Shown: positions 31,645 through 42,844 of the stretch, piece after piece
Numbering within the stretch: the stretch's first letter is position 1
How the letters are laid out: each line of letters starts with the position of its first letter
Origin: Chrysogorgia sp. JL179-B06
Lineage: Eukaryota > Cnidaria > Anthozoa > Scleralcyonacea > Chrysogorgiidae
Reading direction: 5' to 3'
Assembly: GCA_035772405.1 (NCBI GenBank)
Contig: JAYKKM010000309.1
Coordinates: forward strand, 203,501-267,500
DNA length: 64,000 bases
The notes under the pieces: model-generated
The model's database searches: none
The model's input: only the letters and a program-made list of their open reading frames with translations
Told to the model about the DNA's origin: nothing
Program-made: the position numbers and the translations under genes

Positions 31645-32994
31645 ATGTCAACATTAAATCCAGAGCAATTTATGTTGGAACCAAATCTCGAAATACTTAA
31701 TAACCTCAGAAAAGATGACCTTATTACTACACTAGGCAAACATTTCAAATTAGAAGTAAAAAGCTTACAAAGAAAGTGCCAAAATTTCAATATAATTAAG
31801 AACCACCTTGTAAAATCAAAAACATTCGAACAGTCCGATTTTAATACAGATCAAGATAGTGAATCTGATACTATAACTGTAGAAGATATTGATGTTAATA
31901 ACGATGAGAAAAGCGAGATAGATAGACAGTGGCAAAGAGAACAAGAACAAATCTTGTGGGAGAGAGAAAGAGAGAAGCGCGAATGGGAAAAAGAAAGAGA
32001 AAGAGAAGAGAGAGAGTTTATGTTAAGGGAGCATGAAATCGAATTAAGAAAGCTAGAATTACAAGCGAAAACGCAAGGTCATCTTGAAAAGAGTTCAGGT
32101 CAAAAATTTGATCTAACAAAACATATTCGAATGGTTCCACCTTTCCAGGAACGGGAATCTGACCAATATTTTTTACATTTTGAAAAGATTGCACTAAATT
32201 GCGATTGGCCAAAAGAAAGCTGGACAATGTTGCTGCAAAGTGTCATGGTCGGAAAAGCTCGCGAAATTTATTCTCAACTTTCCATCGAGATATCGGCAAA
32301 TTATGATATGGTAAAAGAACTTACCTCAAAGGTTATAAGTTGGTCCCTGAGGCGTATCGTCAAAAAATTCGAAATTTAGAAAAAACCGGCAATAGGAATC
32401 ATGTCCAATTTGCACAAGAAAAAGAACAATTATTCGATCGGTGGTGTTCATCTGAAAAAGTTAATAAAGAATACAAAAAATTGCGAGAACTAATTTTAAT
32501 AGAAGAATTTAAACGTTGCATAAATCCCGAGGTCCGCACATTTATAAATGAACAAAAGCCAACAAGTTCCACTGCTGCTGCACGTTTAGCAGACGATTTC
32601 GCCTTAACCCACAAGAATTCGTTCGGAAGTAAGTCACAATCACCTTCCTTTGAACCACAAAATAATGGTGACAACAGACAAACACCCAGAAATTTCCCGC
32701 GCGATAACCGAGAAAGTAAAGCAGGTTATAATGACACACGAACATCGCGTGACTCAAACAATTGGAGACGGTCCACGAACAATTTTAAGCCGAACATACA
32801 AAATAGAACACAATAATTTCAGAATAAAAACAATAAAAAAACCTTTTAATTCGATCACTTGTGGTTATTGCAGACGTAAAGGACACATGATATCGGATTG
32901 TTATTCCATGAGACGAAACCAACAAAATCAGAAAATCAGACAAAAAAACAGGCTTTATTTCACGATCAAAACCGAACTTTCAAAATTATACTAA
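31645..32994 (+). pseudogene. gag of the Gmr1-like element
   Basis: Frame 1 (31645-32379) starts MSTLNPEQF, has a long charged coiled-coil (runs of ERE/KRE near 31,930-32,050) and enters the capsid. Frame 2 (32340-32816) continues with VPEAYRQKIRNL and a C-terminal capsid segment LRELILIEEFKRCINPEVRT, then a Asn/Arg-rich linker. Frame 3 (32650-32994) has a CCHC knuckle CGYCRRKGHMISDC (32860-32901) for nucleic-acid binding. Two frame changes break what should be one ORF. The capsid end looks SCAN-like, in agreement with the published origin of vertebrate SCAN domains from Gmr1-type gag. Confidence 0.8.
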
Positions 32995-33079
32995 ACAACA
33001 ATCAACATCTGTTTCTGATAATAGCAGTGTTATTCATTTCGACAAGGGTTTAGCTATCAACGGTAATACTGACCCTATT

Positions 33080-33703
33080 ATGAAGATATTTGAACGATTT
33101 GTTAATAAGGCTAAGGTTTCACTTTTGAGCGAACCAACAAAATTTATTCCGATTCAAATATTACGAGATACCGGTGCATCCCAATCTTTAATACTGACAA
33201 ACACATTACCATTTTCTGACGAGTCATATTCGGGTACGAATGCTTTAATTAAAGGAGTTCACTCAAGCGATTATAGTCCAGTTCCTTTACACAATATTAA
33301 ATTGCAGTCCGATTTAGTCTCAGGAGATGTTTCTATAGGTATCATTGATTCTTTACCTTTTGATGGTATACAGTTGTTATTAGGAAACGATCTGGCTGGT
33401 GAAAAGGTAACCATAAATCCCATACTGACAAATAAACCATGTATGACACAGAATCCCGACGTCATTGAACAGGAAATTCCAAATTTATATCCTTCATGTG
33501 CGGTAACCAGAGCAATAGCCAAACAACATAAATTAGTGGACATTAACGAAGACGAACTTGATTTATCCGATACCTTTTTTGCGGATATATTTGAGAATCC
33601 TACAAAACACATACTACGAAAAACAATGCGGCTGATACACCAAACATGTCACAATCTAATCTCATTAATGAGCAAAAGAATGATCCTGAGATATCTTCAT
33701 TAA
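33080..33703 (+). pseudogene. Protease region of pol (Gmr1-like)
   Basis: A 207-codon frame has the retropepsin active site in IQILRDTGASQSLIL (Asp codon at about 33,167) and the flap/C-terminal GIQLLLGNDLAGEK that usually ends the fold. It is the first pol domain. The frame ends where the integrase frame starts, overlapping by about 58 bases; whether that is a natural shift or decay is unclear. Confidence 0.8.
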
Positions 33704-34935
33704 TTCAACAAGCTTTCGATGATAGAGAAATAGCAGAACACGCAGTGGGTTATTTCACTAAAAATGGAATATTAATGCGGAAATGGCGACCCCCTGAGGT
33801 TAGCGCGAATGACACATGGTCTATTCGATACCAAATTATAATCCCAAAACCATATCGAGACGAAATCTTAAGCTTAGCACACGAAACACCCCCTTCAGGT
33901 CATTTGGGAATAAACAAAACACATGAAAAGATTTTGCGACATTTTTATTGGCCTCGAATTCGGAAAGACGTAGCCGAATTCTGTAAGACATGCCATACTT
34001 GCCAAGTAGTAGGAAAACCAAATCAGGTTATTCCGAAAGCACCGTTACAACCAATTCCAGCTTTTGAAGAACCGTTCAGTAGAATTATGATTGATTGCGT
34101 CGGACCATCGCCTAAAACTAAAAGAGGTAACCAATATCTGTTGACAATTATGTGCGTTCGACGCGTTTTCCTGAAGCCATTCCACTTCGAAATATTAAAG
34201 CTAAAACTATTGTTCAAGCCCTGACAAAGTTTTTTACTTTGGTTGGTCTTCCAAAATCTATCCAATCTGACCAAGGATCAAATTTCATGCCAGGATTATT
34301 TCAACAAGTCATGCATGAACTAGGTATCACGCAATATAAATCTACGGCTTATCACCCAGAAAGCCAAGGTGCAATCACCAAACCTTAAAACAAATGATTA
34401 AGACGTATTGTTTCGAAACTGAGAAAGATTGCGACGACGGAGTCCATTTACTTTTATTTGCAGCTCGTGAGTCGGTTCAAGAATCATTAGGGTTTAGTCC
34501 TTTTGAGTTATTTTTCGGCCACACCGTAAGGGGACCACTTAAGCTTTTAAAGGAAATTTGCTTTCCGAAGACGGCGTTTCGTTTAACCTTTTGCAGTACG
34601 TGTCCGACTTTCGCAACAAATTAACGAAGGCCTCTGATTTAGCACGAAAAAATCTTCAGTCGGCTCAAAATCGCATGAAGCGTCATTACGACAAGAACTC
34701 GATTACTCGTAGTTTTCAGCACGGTGATAGAGTTCTTGCGTTTCTTCCGGTTCCTGGAAAGTCCCTACAAGCTAGATACTTTGGCCCTTATGTTGTGGAA
34801 AAGAAAGAGAATGATTTAAATTATGTAATAGTAACCCCAAATAGGCGTAGAAATAAACAACTTTGTCATATAAATATGCTTAAGCCATATCATGAAAGAA
34901 AGAATGCAGTAGAGGCTGTAAATGTAGTCAGTTAA
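33646..34935 (+). pseudogene. Integrase, placed before RT (Gmr1-like)
   Basis: The 33646-34224 frame carries the HHCC zinc domain (HETPPSGHLGINKTHEKILRH, then CKTCHTC) and the first catalytic Asp in RIMIDCVGPSPK. After a shift, 34152-34388 has the second Asp in IQSDQGSNFMPG and the Glu in YHPESQGAI. Frames at 34394-34624 and 34558-34935 finish with a GPY/F-type tail (LQARYFGPYVVEKKEN). The three D, D, E residues are intact, but at least three frameshifts break the gene. Its position upstream of RT is the diagnostic feature of the element. Confidence 0.85.
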
Positions 34936-35028
34936 GATATAGATAGTCATAACAACAATGAAGACAAATCTGAACTCTTTAATCTGTCTGAGACAACGAA
35001 ACTAAGGAACTCCGATGTTTTACGAGAT

Positions 35029-35494
35029 TTGGATTCGAAGTTATCTCATCTTCAACCATCTCAACGCCAAGATGTTCTACACCTTGTTCAAGAGTATTCC
35101 AAATTATTTCCTGACGTTCCTTCCCAGACCGAAATGATTGCCCACGACGTGGATATTGGCGACGCCGTTCCTATAAAACAACACCCTTACCGGTTAAACC
35201 CAACCAAGCAAAAATACCTTCAACAAGAGATCCAATACCTCCTCGAGAGCGATTTCATTGAACCTAGCCAGAGTAGTTGGAGTTCACCTTGTATTTTAGT
35301 TCCAAAACCAGATGGAAGTTATCGCATGTGTACGTACTACTGTAAAGTGAACAATTTAACGAAATCGGATACTTTTCCTATTCCTAGTATGGATGATTGT
35401 GTTGATAAAATTGGAAATGCGAAATTTGTTTCGAAATTTGATTTACTGAAAGGATTCTGGCAAATTCCACTGAGCGAACGTGCCAAAGAAGTTT
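35029..35494 (+). pseudogene. RT N-terminal part, interrupted copy
   Basis: It encodes the inter-domain start DLDSKLSHLQPSQRQDVLHL, VPIKQHPYRLNPTKQKYL, the fingers SSWSSPCILVPKPDGSYRMC and palm FVSKFDLLKGFWQIPLSERA with the first catalytic Asp. It stops at 35494 where a LINE tail begins. Bases 35139-35494 are repeated at 36168-36499 on the other side of the LINE. Tyr replaces Asp in MCTYYC relative to the second copy. Confidence 0.82.
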
Positions 35495-36167
35495 GTATAA
35501 ACATATTTTATTAATAAATTAATTAATTAGTGTTTACCCAAGAGCGTAAACGCTCATCGAGGGGCTCACACTACATTTAACAATATAAATAATTAAATAA
35601 CGTACACTACAAGAGAAAACAAACACTAAGTATATGAACAATAAGTAAATAAATTTAGATCAACAGCAAAAATTGGTCAAAGCTGGTTCCATTGAAAGTT
35701 CAAAGATAGAATAGGTTAATCTTTAGAAAAATGATTAGTTTGCTTGATGTATTTTTGAACATGCATAAATATACATCTATTACTATCTATACTCAAAACG
35801 ATTGAACCAAATAAGAAAATTTTCAATTTTTGAAAATCCGACAAAAGATACCAGCCTTCACCATAAACTTGAGCAGCAGCCGAGAGTAAGGATAATCTAA
35901 GAACAGCATATCGGGAACAATATAAAAAGTAATGAATTACTGTTTCACAACAAGCTCCGCATAAACATGCTGGAGATAAACTACAATTAATTTTAAACAG
36001 ATAATAATTCAAAGCATTACAATTTAGGCGAAGACGAGTATGTAAAATAGAAGAGTATCTATCAATAGAAAAATCATAATAACTAGTATAAGTTTGAATG
36101 TCGAAGAAAAATAATGATTTCTTAAATAAACCAATCGACATTGAATTGCGATCAATAAGATCAATAC
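35495..36167 (-). mobile_element. LINE-F, 5'-truncated LINE 3' end inserted in the gypsy RT
   Basis: On the minus strand, the frame from about 36,165 to 35,716 encodes a C-terminal LINE segment with LHTRLRLNCNALNYYLFKI, a CxC..H..C cluster (CLCGACCETVIHYFLYC) and FLFGSIVLSID. This is the kind of zinc-bearing tail found after RT in several APE LINE clades; the clade is not fixed. The 3' end has an ATTA-rich tail at 35,500-35,530. A 356-bp direct repeat of gypsy sequence flanks it. Confidence 0.72.
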
Positions 36168-36717
36168 TGCCCACGACGTGGATATTGGCGACGCCGTTCC
36201 TATAAAACAACACCCTTACCGGTTAAACCCAACCAAGCAAAAATACCTTCAACAAGAGATCCAATACCTCCTCGAGAACGATTTCATTGAACCTAGCCAG
36301 AGTAGTTGGAGTTCACCTTGTATTTTAGTTCCAAAACCAGATGGAAGTTATCGCATGTGTACGGACTACTGTAAAGTGAACAATTTAACGAAGTCGGATA
36401 CTTTTCCTATTCCTCGTATGGATGATTGTGTTGATAAAATTGGAAATGCGAAATTTGTTTCGAAATTTGATTTACTGAAAGGATTCTGGCAAGAAGTTTC
36501 AGCGTTTGTTACATCACACGGATTATATCAGTACAAAGTCATGCCTTTTGGAATGAGGAATACACCTGCCACCTTCCAACGCCTCATCAACCAGATAATT
36601 TCTGATATAGATGGTTGCGAAGGTTACATTGACGACGTGATCATCTATAGCGACACCTGGGAAAACATCTTCAGATCTTACGAACGTTTTTCGAACGGCT
36701 CCGCGAAGCCAAACTAA
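36168..36717 (+). pseudogene. RT of the Gmr1-like element, continuing copy
   Basis: The frame 36178-36717 repeats the fingers and palm (SSWSSPCILVPKPDGSYRMC, FVSKFDLLKGFWQ), then lacks eight codons (IPLSERAK in the first copy) and continues EVSAFVTSHGLYQYKVMPFG, TPATFQRLINQII and catalytic YIDDVIIYSDTW. The 24-base loss lies between two CAA words and keeps the frame. After 36,700 the frame is lost through the connection region until 36,861. Confidence 0.85.
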
Positions 36718-36860
36718 CCATCAATTTAATAAAGAGTGAATTTGGATGTGGTCATGTAACATACTTAGGCCATATCGTTGGTCAGGGCCAAGTTAAACCA
36801 GTCAACGCCAAAGTCGACGCGATTGCAGATTTTCCACCACCCACAACTAAAAAGCATGTA

Positions 36861-37427
36861 ATGCGATTGCTCGGCATGGCTGGTTATTACCGAAAGTTTT
36901 GCCCAAACTTCTCATCAATTACGGAACCCTTGACGCAGTTGCTACGAAAGGATGTTAAATTTGTTTCGACAGAACATTATCAGTTGGCTTTTGAGAAAGT
37001 CAAAGCTATGCTACAAAATTCTCCAGTTTTATCTGCACCAGATTTCAGCCGTCCATTCAAGCTAGCGGTAGACGCGAGCGATGTTGCTGCCGGTGCAGTT
37101 CTGTTACAAGAAGATCAAGATGGAGTCGATCATCCAGTATGTTATTTTTCTAGAAAGTTCAACAAACATCAGCGTAATTACTCCACGATCGAAAAAGAAT
37201 GTCTTGCCCTTGTTCTCGCGCTTCAACACTTCGAAGTTTATGTTTCTTCACCGAATGTACCACTCGAGGTGTTCAGTGACCACAACCCTCTAGTTTTTCT
37301 CCATAAGCTGAAGAACAAGAATCAACGTTTGCTGCGGTGGAGTCTAATATTGTCCGAATACAATATGAAGATACAGTACATCAAAGGACGGGACAATCTA
37401 CTTGCTGATTGTCTTTCGAGACCATAA
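36861..37427 (+). pseudogene. RNase H domain, end of pol
   Basis: A 188-codon frame opens with MRLLGMAGYYRKFCPNFSSI (RT connection) and carries RNase H with Asp in FKLAVDASDVAAGAVLLQ, Glu in YSTIEKECLALVLALQHF, Asp in FSDHNPLVFLHKL and the closing GRDNLLADCLSRP. A stop follows at once and the 3' LTR starts 64 bases later, so no integrase follows RNase H. The segment has no internal stops but is no longer in frame with the upstream RT. Confidence 0.85.
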
Positions 37428-37480
37428 ACTTTTCCAAACCAACACGATATATTGTACTTTAACGAAACTTTCTTTCTTTC

Positions 37481-37491
37481 AAGGGGGAGGG
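37481..37491 (+). promoter_or_regulatory. Polypurine tract
   Basis: AAGGGGGAGGG lies directly before the 3' LTR, the expected plus-strand primer site. Confidence 0.8.
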
Positions 37492-38173
37492 TGTAACATG
37501 GTAGCATATACCATGTAATATATTATATAATTATAAGACCTTAGTTAACCTTCCTCGCATGAATAAGCAAATACTTATTTTCCCACAAACGTGTAAACGG
37601 ACATGAATCAGCATAGAGATTAAACAACCACAGGAAAACGCCTAGTCCCACAAACGCGTAAACGGACATGAATCGGCACAGCGTTGGTGGTTTTGTGGTT
37701 GCTAGGACTTGTTTTCACATACTGTATTGCGTAAAGGAAATTCATCATAGTTTAGGAATTCCTCCTCTACCATGTATTATAAAAGCTGAGCACAACAGAG
37801 TATAGGAGGAGAAGATTCAGAGGTATCACGAAAGCCAGTTAGGCTGGAGTGAATCACGAAAGCCAGTTAGGCTGGAGTATCGCAGAGATTGAAGAAACTG
37901 AACATCTATTAATCAAAGAACCACAAGTCAAAGAACGAAGAAGATACCAAGACCAAAGTTGTGCTCAGTCAGAAATAAAGAGATAAGTTGAACAAAATAG
38001 GAAAGTTGTTATTAACATTATAGAAATACATATATTTGAAGTATTAATAAATATTGTAAAAGGTAATTGGTTTCACGCTTTTTAGTGTTACGAGGAGAAT
38101 ATTATTGAACCCAAAACTAGAGTCTAAAAATAATTATAAACAAACAGCCGACGCATATCTCCTCCCCGTAACA
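37492..38173 (+). repeat. 3' LTR
   Basis: It is 682 bases, with the same termini as the 5' LTR and about 16 substitutions plus one single-base indel by eye. It is followed by the GTAC target duplication. Confidence 0.9.
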
Positions 38174-39149
38174 GTACCTTCCGCTAACAACTTCTTGGAA
38201 CAAACCTATGGCATTCCTGTGTTGGTTACCGCAAGATCAGAAATTAATGACGAGCGATGGACTTGTTATACACGATCAACGGAAAATTCAACACGAGTCT
38301 TCGAGTCTCCTGCGCCTTTTATTTCCCGTGAAGATAATGGGATTTGTTATTCTGATGTGCATTATTCTTGTGACCCTCATCCAACTAAGGCCAACAAAAA
38401 TAACTTGATTACAGTTCTGCGTTCACCATTAGCACCCTCTACCGACTTCTCTAGAACAGTCGACCTGTGCCTCTTAAATGCTAGATCGGTGAATAACAAG
38501 TCCCATATTATTAAGGACTATATCGTCGACAACAACATCGATATTATGGCACTAACAGAGACATGGCTACAAGGGAGCATTGCTGACCAACGGATTATTA
38601 ATGATCTTTGTCCTACTGGCTATTCTCTTTATCATTTACCTCGTACGGGATCTAGAGGGGGCGGTGTAGCAATGCTCTACAGAAAATGTTTCAAATTGAA
38701 AAAAATGTCAACTAATGCCTCTTATAAATCATTTGAATTCATTGATTGCATGATGAACTATTCATCTACTGTATAGGCCGCCGCCATCACAGAAAAACAG
38801 GCTGAATGTTAACTTATTCTTGGATGAATTTGGTTCACTCCTTGAACGGCTCATAACTACTACTGGACCACTGATCATACTTGGTGACTTTTATTTCCAT
38901 CTGGATATACATAATGATTTTGCTGCAGCTCGCTTTCTGGGTTTACTCGAAACCTTCAACTTGATGCAACACGTTAATGTCCCCACTCATAAAAATAGAC
39001 ACACCTTAGATCAAGTGATCACTAGAGCTGGTGATGAACTCGTAAAGAACATCAAAGTATTTGATCCCATCATATCTGACCATTCTGCAGTGCACTGTAG
39101 GCTCTCGTTGAGGAAACCAAATTTTGAACGCAAAGTAATTACTTATTGA
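38174..39149 (+). pseudogene. LINE-B linker and APE endonuclease
   Basis: After the LTR element the frame to 38,773 reads DLCLLNARSVNNKSHIIKDY, DIMALTETWLQGS and GSRGGGVAMLYRK, the N, E and Arg-Gly blocks of an AP-endonuclease. A shift near 38,790 leads to 38820-39149 with IILGDFYFHLD, HTLDQVITRA and ISDHSAVHC, the GD, D and SDH catalytic blocks. All expected active-site blocks are present, but the gene is frame-broken. Confidence 0.83.
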
Positions 39150-39356
39150 AAGCTGCGATCAGTGGACAGAGATCTTCTAATCCAAGATATTGAGAATTCG
39201 GTACTGGTCAATTATAAGGAATTCAATAATGTTTCAGATCTTGCTGAATGTTACGATACCACATTATCATCATTACTTGAACATCATGCACCTTTAAAAA
39301 AACGTAACTATAAGACCTGCAGCACCCTGGTATTCTGATCAGATTAAGCAGAAAAA

Positions 39357-40692
39357 GTGAAAAGAAGGAAACTGGAACGTCTATGGCGTAGAAATAAACT
39401 TACAATTAACCGAGAGATCTATGTTGATCAATGCAACCGCGTTAATAAACTAATCCTTGATTCCAAGATGAAGTTTTATGCTGATGTCATAGAAGAAAAT
39501 AGCAACAACCAACGTGTATTGTTTTTATCAATTGCGAAGTTGTTAAACCTTAAGACCATCAAGAAATTACCATCTCATGACAACGCTCGTGTACTATCAA
39601 ATGGATTTGCTTATAAGGTACAGATTATAAGGGACAGCTTTCCATCTGAGATAGATCCTATTCAAAATACATGCTGTTGTGACCTGAACTTAAATGAGTT
39701 TTCTCCAACGACCACAGATGAATTGTCTTCCCTTTTAAGAAATATGGCTGGCAAATCATGTATTCTGGATCCGTTACCTGGTATTCTGTTAAAAGATTGC
39801 TATAATGTCCTATTACCTGTTATGACAACAATTGTAAATCTTGTGAACGCTACCGTACCTAAGAAATTTAAAGAAGCAGCTTTGACTCGGACGATCAAAA
39901 AAGATTCATTTGACCATGAACTGTTTCCCAGCTTCATACCCATTTCAAACTTAAGGTTTTTATCTAAAGTGACAGAAAAGGTGGTGGCCAAACGCCTGAA
40001 CTGTCATCTGGATGACGGTGATCTAAAGGAATTGTCGCAGTCGGCGTACAAGGCGGGCCACAGTACTGAAACAGCTCTTATTCGTGTTCACAATGACATC
40101 CTTGGTGCCATTGATAACCATGGATGTGTTATACTCGTATTATTAAATCTCTCGGCAGCTTTTGATACCGTAGACCATGAAATACTACTTGCTAGACTTA
40201 AAAGCCACTTCGGCATCAATTACACTCATATTTGTCTAATCGAAGCCAGTTTGTGTATGTGGAAAATGAAAGATCATCAAGTAGGGAACTTAGCTGTGGG
40301 ATCCCACAAGGTTCCGTACTGGGACCCATTTTATATTCAATGTATACTGCACCACAGGGAGAAATAATCAAGAGCATAACATGGCTTACCACTTCTATGC
40401 CGATGATACGCAAATATATTTGTCAACTGCACCACTGGGAGAAATATTCAAGCAGCATAACATGGCTTACCACTTCTATGCCGATGATACGCAAATATAT
40501 TTGTCATTCCATCCATCAGCCCATGGGGAGCCGGAATACTCGAAGACTCGTGTTGAACAATGCATTCGTGATGTGAACCAATGGATGACTACAAATAAAC
40601 TGATACTCAACAATGATAAAACGGAACTTCTTATCCTTAATGCTCGTCACCGGACTCCACCCATACTGGACTCCATGCAATGCGGAATCTGA
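39357..40692 (+). pseudogene. LINE-B reverse transcriptase with duplicated YADD block
   Basis: Frame 39357-40367 holds the linker and RT blocks: GKSCILDPLPGILLKD, FKEAALTRTIKK, PISNLRFLSKVTEKVVAKRL, LSQSAYKAGHSTETALIRV and LLNLSAAFDTVDHEILL (first Asp). A frame change leads to CGIPQGSVLGPILYSMYTAP. Then an 80/81-base unit carrying HNMAYHFYADDTQIYLS occurs twice in tandem (40346-40425 and 40426-40506), so two YADD catalytic motifs are encoded in succession. The sequence goes on to MTTNKLILNNDKTELLIL. Confidence 0.85.
40346..40506 (+). repeat. Tandem duplication of the RT active-site segment
   Basis: Units of 80 and 81 bases start ACTGCACCAC and differ at three or four positions, one of them a single-base indel (AGAGCAT against AGCAGCAT). 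Confidence 0.88.
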
Positions 40693-41510
40693 TCTTATAT
40701 CTGCATCGAAATCAGCTAAGAATATTGGTGTTTGGTTCGACACTGCACTCTCCATGGATAAACAAATCACTTCGATATGTAAATCTGCATTTTACCACTT
40801 ACGAAATATCGCTAAGATTAGGAAATTTATTTCATTCCGCCTTTGTGAGATTCTGATACACGCATTCATAACATCAAAGCTAGATTATTGCAATTCGCTT
40901 TAGTCAGGCCTTGCACAGAACCAAATTCAAAAATTACAACATGTTCAAAACTCGGCTGCGCGCCTTTCGACAGGCACACGTAAACACGATCACATTACAC
41001 CTATATTGAAAGAACTATATTGGTTGCCAATAGCTGAGAGAATTGATTTTAAGATTTTACTTCTTACTTTTAAATCACTTAATGATATGGCACCTTACTA
41101 CCTATGCGAACTTTTAACTCCTTATATTCCTATGAGGACATTGCGCTCTTCCAATAAATCATTACTGGCAATACCAAAATGTAACCTTAAAACGTATGGA
41201 CAAAGAGCATTTTCTTTTACTGCGCCCATATTATGGAACACTTTGCCAGATGATATAAGAAGCTGCAAGTCTCTTAACATTTTTAAATCTGAGATAAAAA
41301 CTTTTCTTTTTAGACGGATTTTTACTAACTGAAATATAGGACTGAATTAGACATTTCTAACTTGGTATAGATTATTAGATTTCAGTATAGATTATTAGCC
41401 TGATTTTAACCTTCTTTAATATTATTGTAATTACTGTTGATATTGTAAAGCGATGTTGGATATTCATAGAAATTGCGCTATATAAATAAAGTTATTATTA
41501 TTATTATTAA
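40693..41510 (+). pseudogene. LINE-B C-terminal region and 3' tail
   Basis: Broken frames encode KNIGVWFDTALSMDKQITSI and YHLRNIAKIRKF, then 41006-41332 reads KELYWLPIAERIDFKILLLT, LLAIPKCNLKTYGQRAFSFT and LWNTLPDDIRSCKSLNIFK to a stop. This conserved tail is typical of CR1/L2-type LINEs. The 3' UTR ends with GCGCTATATAAATAAAG and a (TTA)n repeat. Confidence 0.82.
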
Positions 41511-42844
41511 AATTAAGAGTGCAGGTGTACCCAATATAATGTACTTTATGTATGTCATTTCTTTTAGATTTTCAGTAATAAAAGGCAGAAAAATTGGTCT
41601 GGGTTAAAAAAGATTGGAGCTATCTAAAGCCGAACTAATATTAGTCGATTTCTGTTACATGTTGGTGACAGTTTACTGTTTGTACTGTAATGCTAAAAGC
41701 GAGCAACCATTCTCTGTAATTTTGCAGCGATGTGAAGTACAATTATCCAATAGCTAATTGACTCATCGTGGGTTTACCAAAACCTCATAATGCCGTGTTC
41801 CCAAAGAGCTTTTTATTCCCGGCTAATTGCTAATATAACACCTATATGTTAACTGTTAAGCGACAGTAAATTTATTGCCTAATTGCCGTCCTTTGTTTTA
41901 ATTGTCGTAAAAAAAATTATTTAACATACTAGCAAGAGTGTGTATTCATGTTGATGGTTTACAACTAGCAATCGGCTGGTCTAGGAAGGTCCTTTTGGGT
42001 CATCACTTTTAGCTAACCCCGTTGCTTCGACAAACGCGATGAAAATTTTCCCTAAAGCCTTGGCTAAACGATGCAGCTTTGCTGTATTTGACACCCAATG
42101 TTGGTCCAACATTTATGTTGGAAAAAATGTTGGATAATGTTTGATCTCGATCAAACATTTCCTGCAACATTTTAACTATCCAGCAAATGTTGGATCGTTT
42201 GGTCGGTCGCAAACATTGTTGTGGCGAACACGGGCGTGGGAAAAAGACTGGGACAAGTATTGGACCAATCAAAATGCACACAGCATTCACTAGTCACCAA
42301 ATCCTTTCTCAGTCTTGACATTTTAAAATGGCGGATGCAAATGCAGATAATGCTGATGTGGTTGAGATTTCGCCTGAAACTTGTTAAAATACCACTGCTA
42401 AAACCAGAAAACAGTGGCGATATATGATATAGCAGGCAAACCTTTCAGCTGCACAAATTGGTTCACCACCCATCGTGGTATGCTGTTTGGATATGTTTCT
42501 TTCGTTCAAGCTCACGATTTCTTTGAATTGATCGAGTATCTTCGAGTGCTAATTCCCTAATTGTAACATATAAACCTTGTTTTCGTTTCGCTAGCCAATT
42601 GCGCGTTTTCGTTTTCTTTCGTGGTATTTTATCGTCTTCGAGAAGCTCAAGTATAGCATATATAGCAACCAACAAAGTTCGATAATGTTGTACAGCAAAG
42701 TTGTATCGTTTAGCCAAAGCTTAAGGTTGAAATCGATAACGCTAATTGATTGGCTATAGATTTTCAGGGCGAAAAGCGTAATCGATGTATAAAGATAAGG
42801 CTCAATATACGTAAATGTATTGCCATAATATCTTCCGCAAGCCC
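41511..42844. other. Unassigned, with inverted CCAACATTT words
   Basis: At 42,098-42,195 the words CCAACATTT and AAATGTTGG alternate and could fold into hairpins, which suggests a small MITE whose ends I could not fix. The minus-strand frames at 42463-42857 are unrecognised. Confidence 0.35.

Larger units (their letters stand above)
30776..38173 (+). mobile_element. Gmr1-like Ty3/gypsy LTR retrotransposon (PR-INT-RT-RH order)
   Basis: Full length, 7.4 kb including a 0.67-kb LINE and its flanking duplication. LTRs are 30776-31458 and 37492-38173, start TGTAACATGG and end CCCCGTAACA, with GTAC target duplications. Gag, protease, integrase, RT and RNase H follow in that order and RNase H abuts the polypurine tract. 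Integrase ahead of RT is the arrangement of Ty1/copia and, within Ty3/gypsy, of the Gmr1 group. By eye the LTRs differ at about 16 sites plus one indel in 683 bases, so the insertion is moderately young. All genes carry frame breaks, so this copy is inactive. Confidence 0.88.
30142..41510 (+). mobile_element. LINE-B, CR1/L2-like LINE split by an LTR retrotransposon
   Basis: The N-terminal part is 30142-30775. The rest resumes at 38174 and runs to a (TTA)n tail at 41,491-41,509. GTAC is duplicated at the junctions with the LTR element (30772-30775 and 38174-38177). The 3' end has the GCGCTATATAAATAAAG word commonly seen before ATT tails in this LINE group. Several frameshifts and a tandem duplication over the RT active site show that it is inactive. 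Confidence 0.83.

Noticed and set aside
36713..36860. A second LINE inserted between RT and RNase H
   Set aside because: The sequence still reads as decayed gypsy connection region in other frames (KSEFGCGHVTYLGHIVGQG), so only frameshifts are present.
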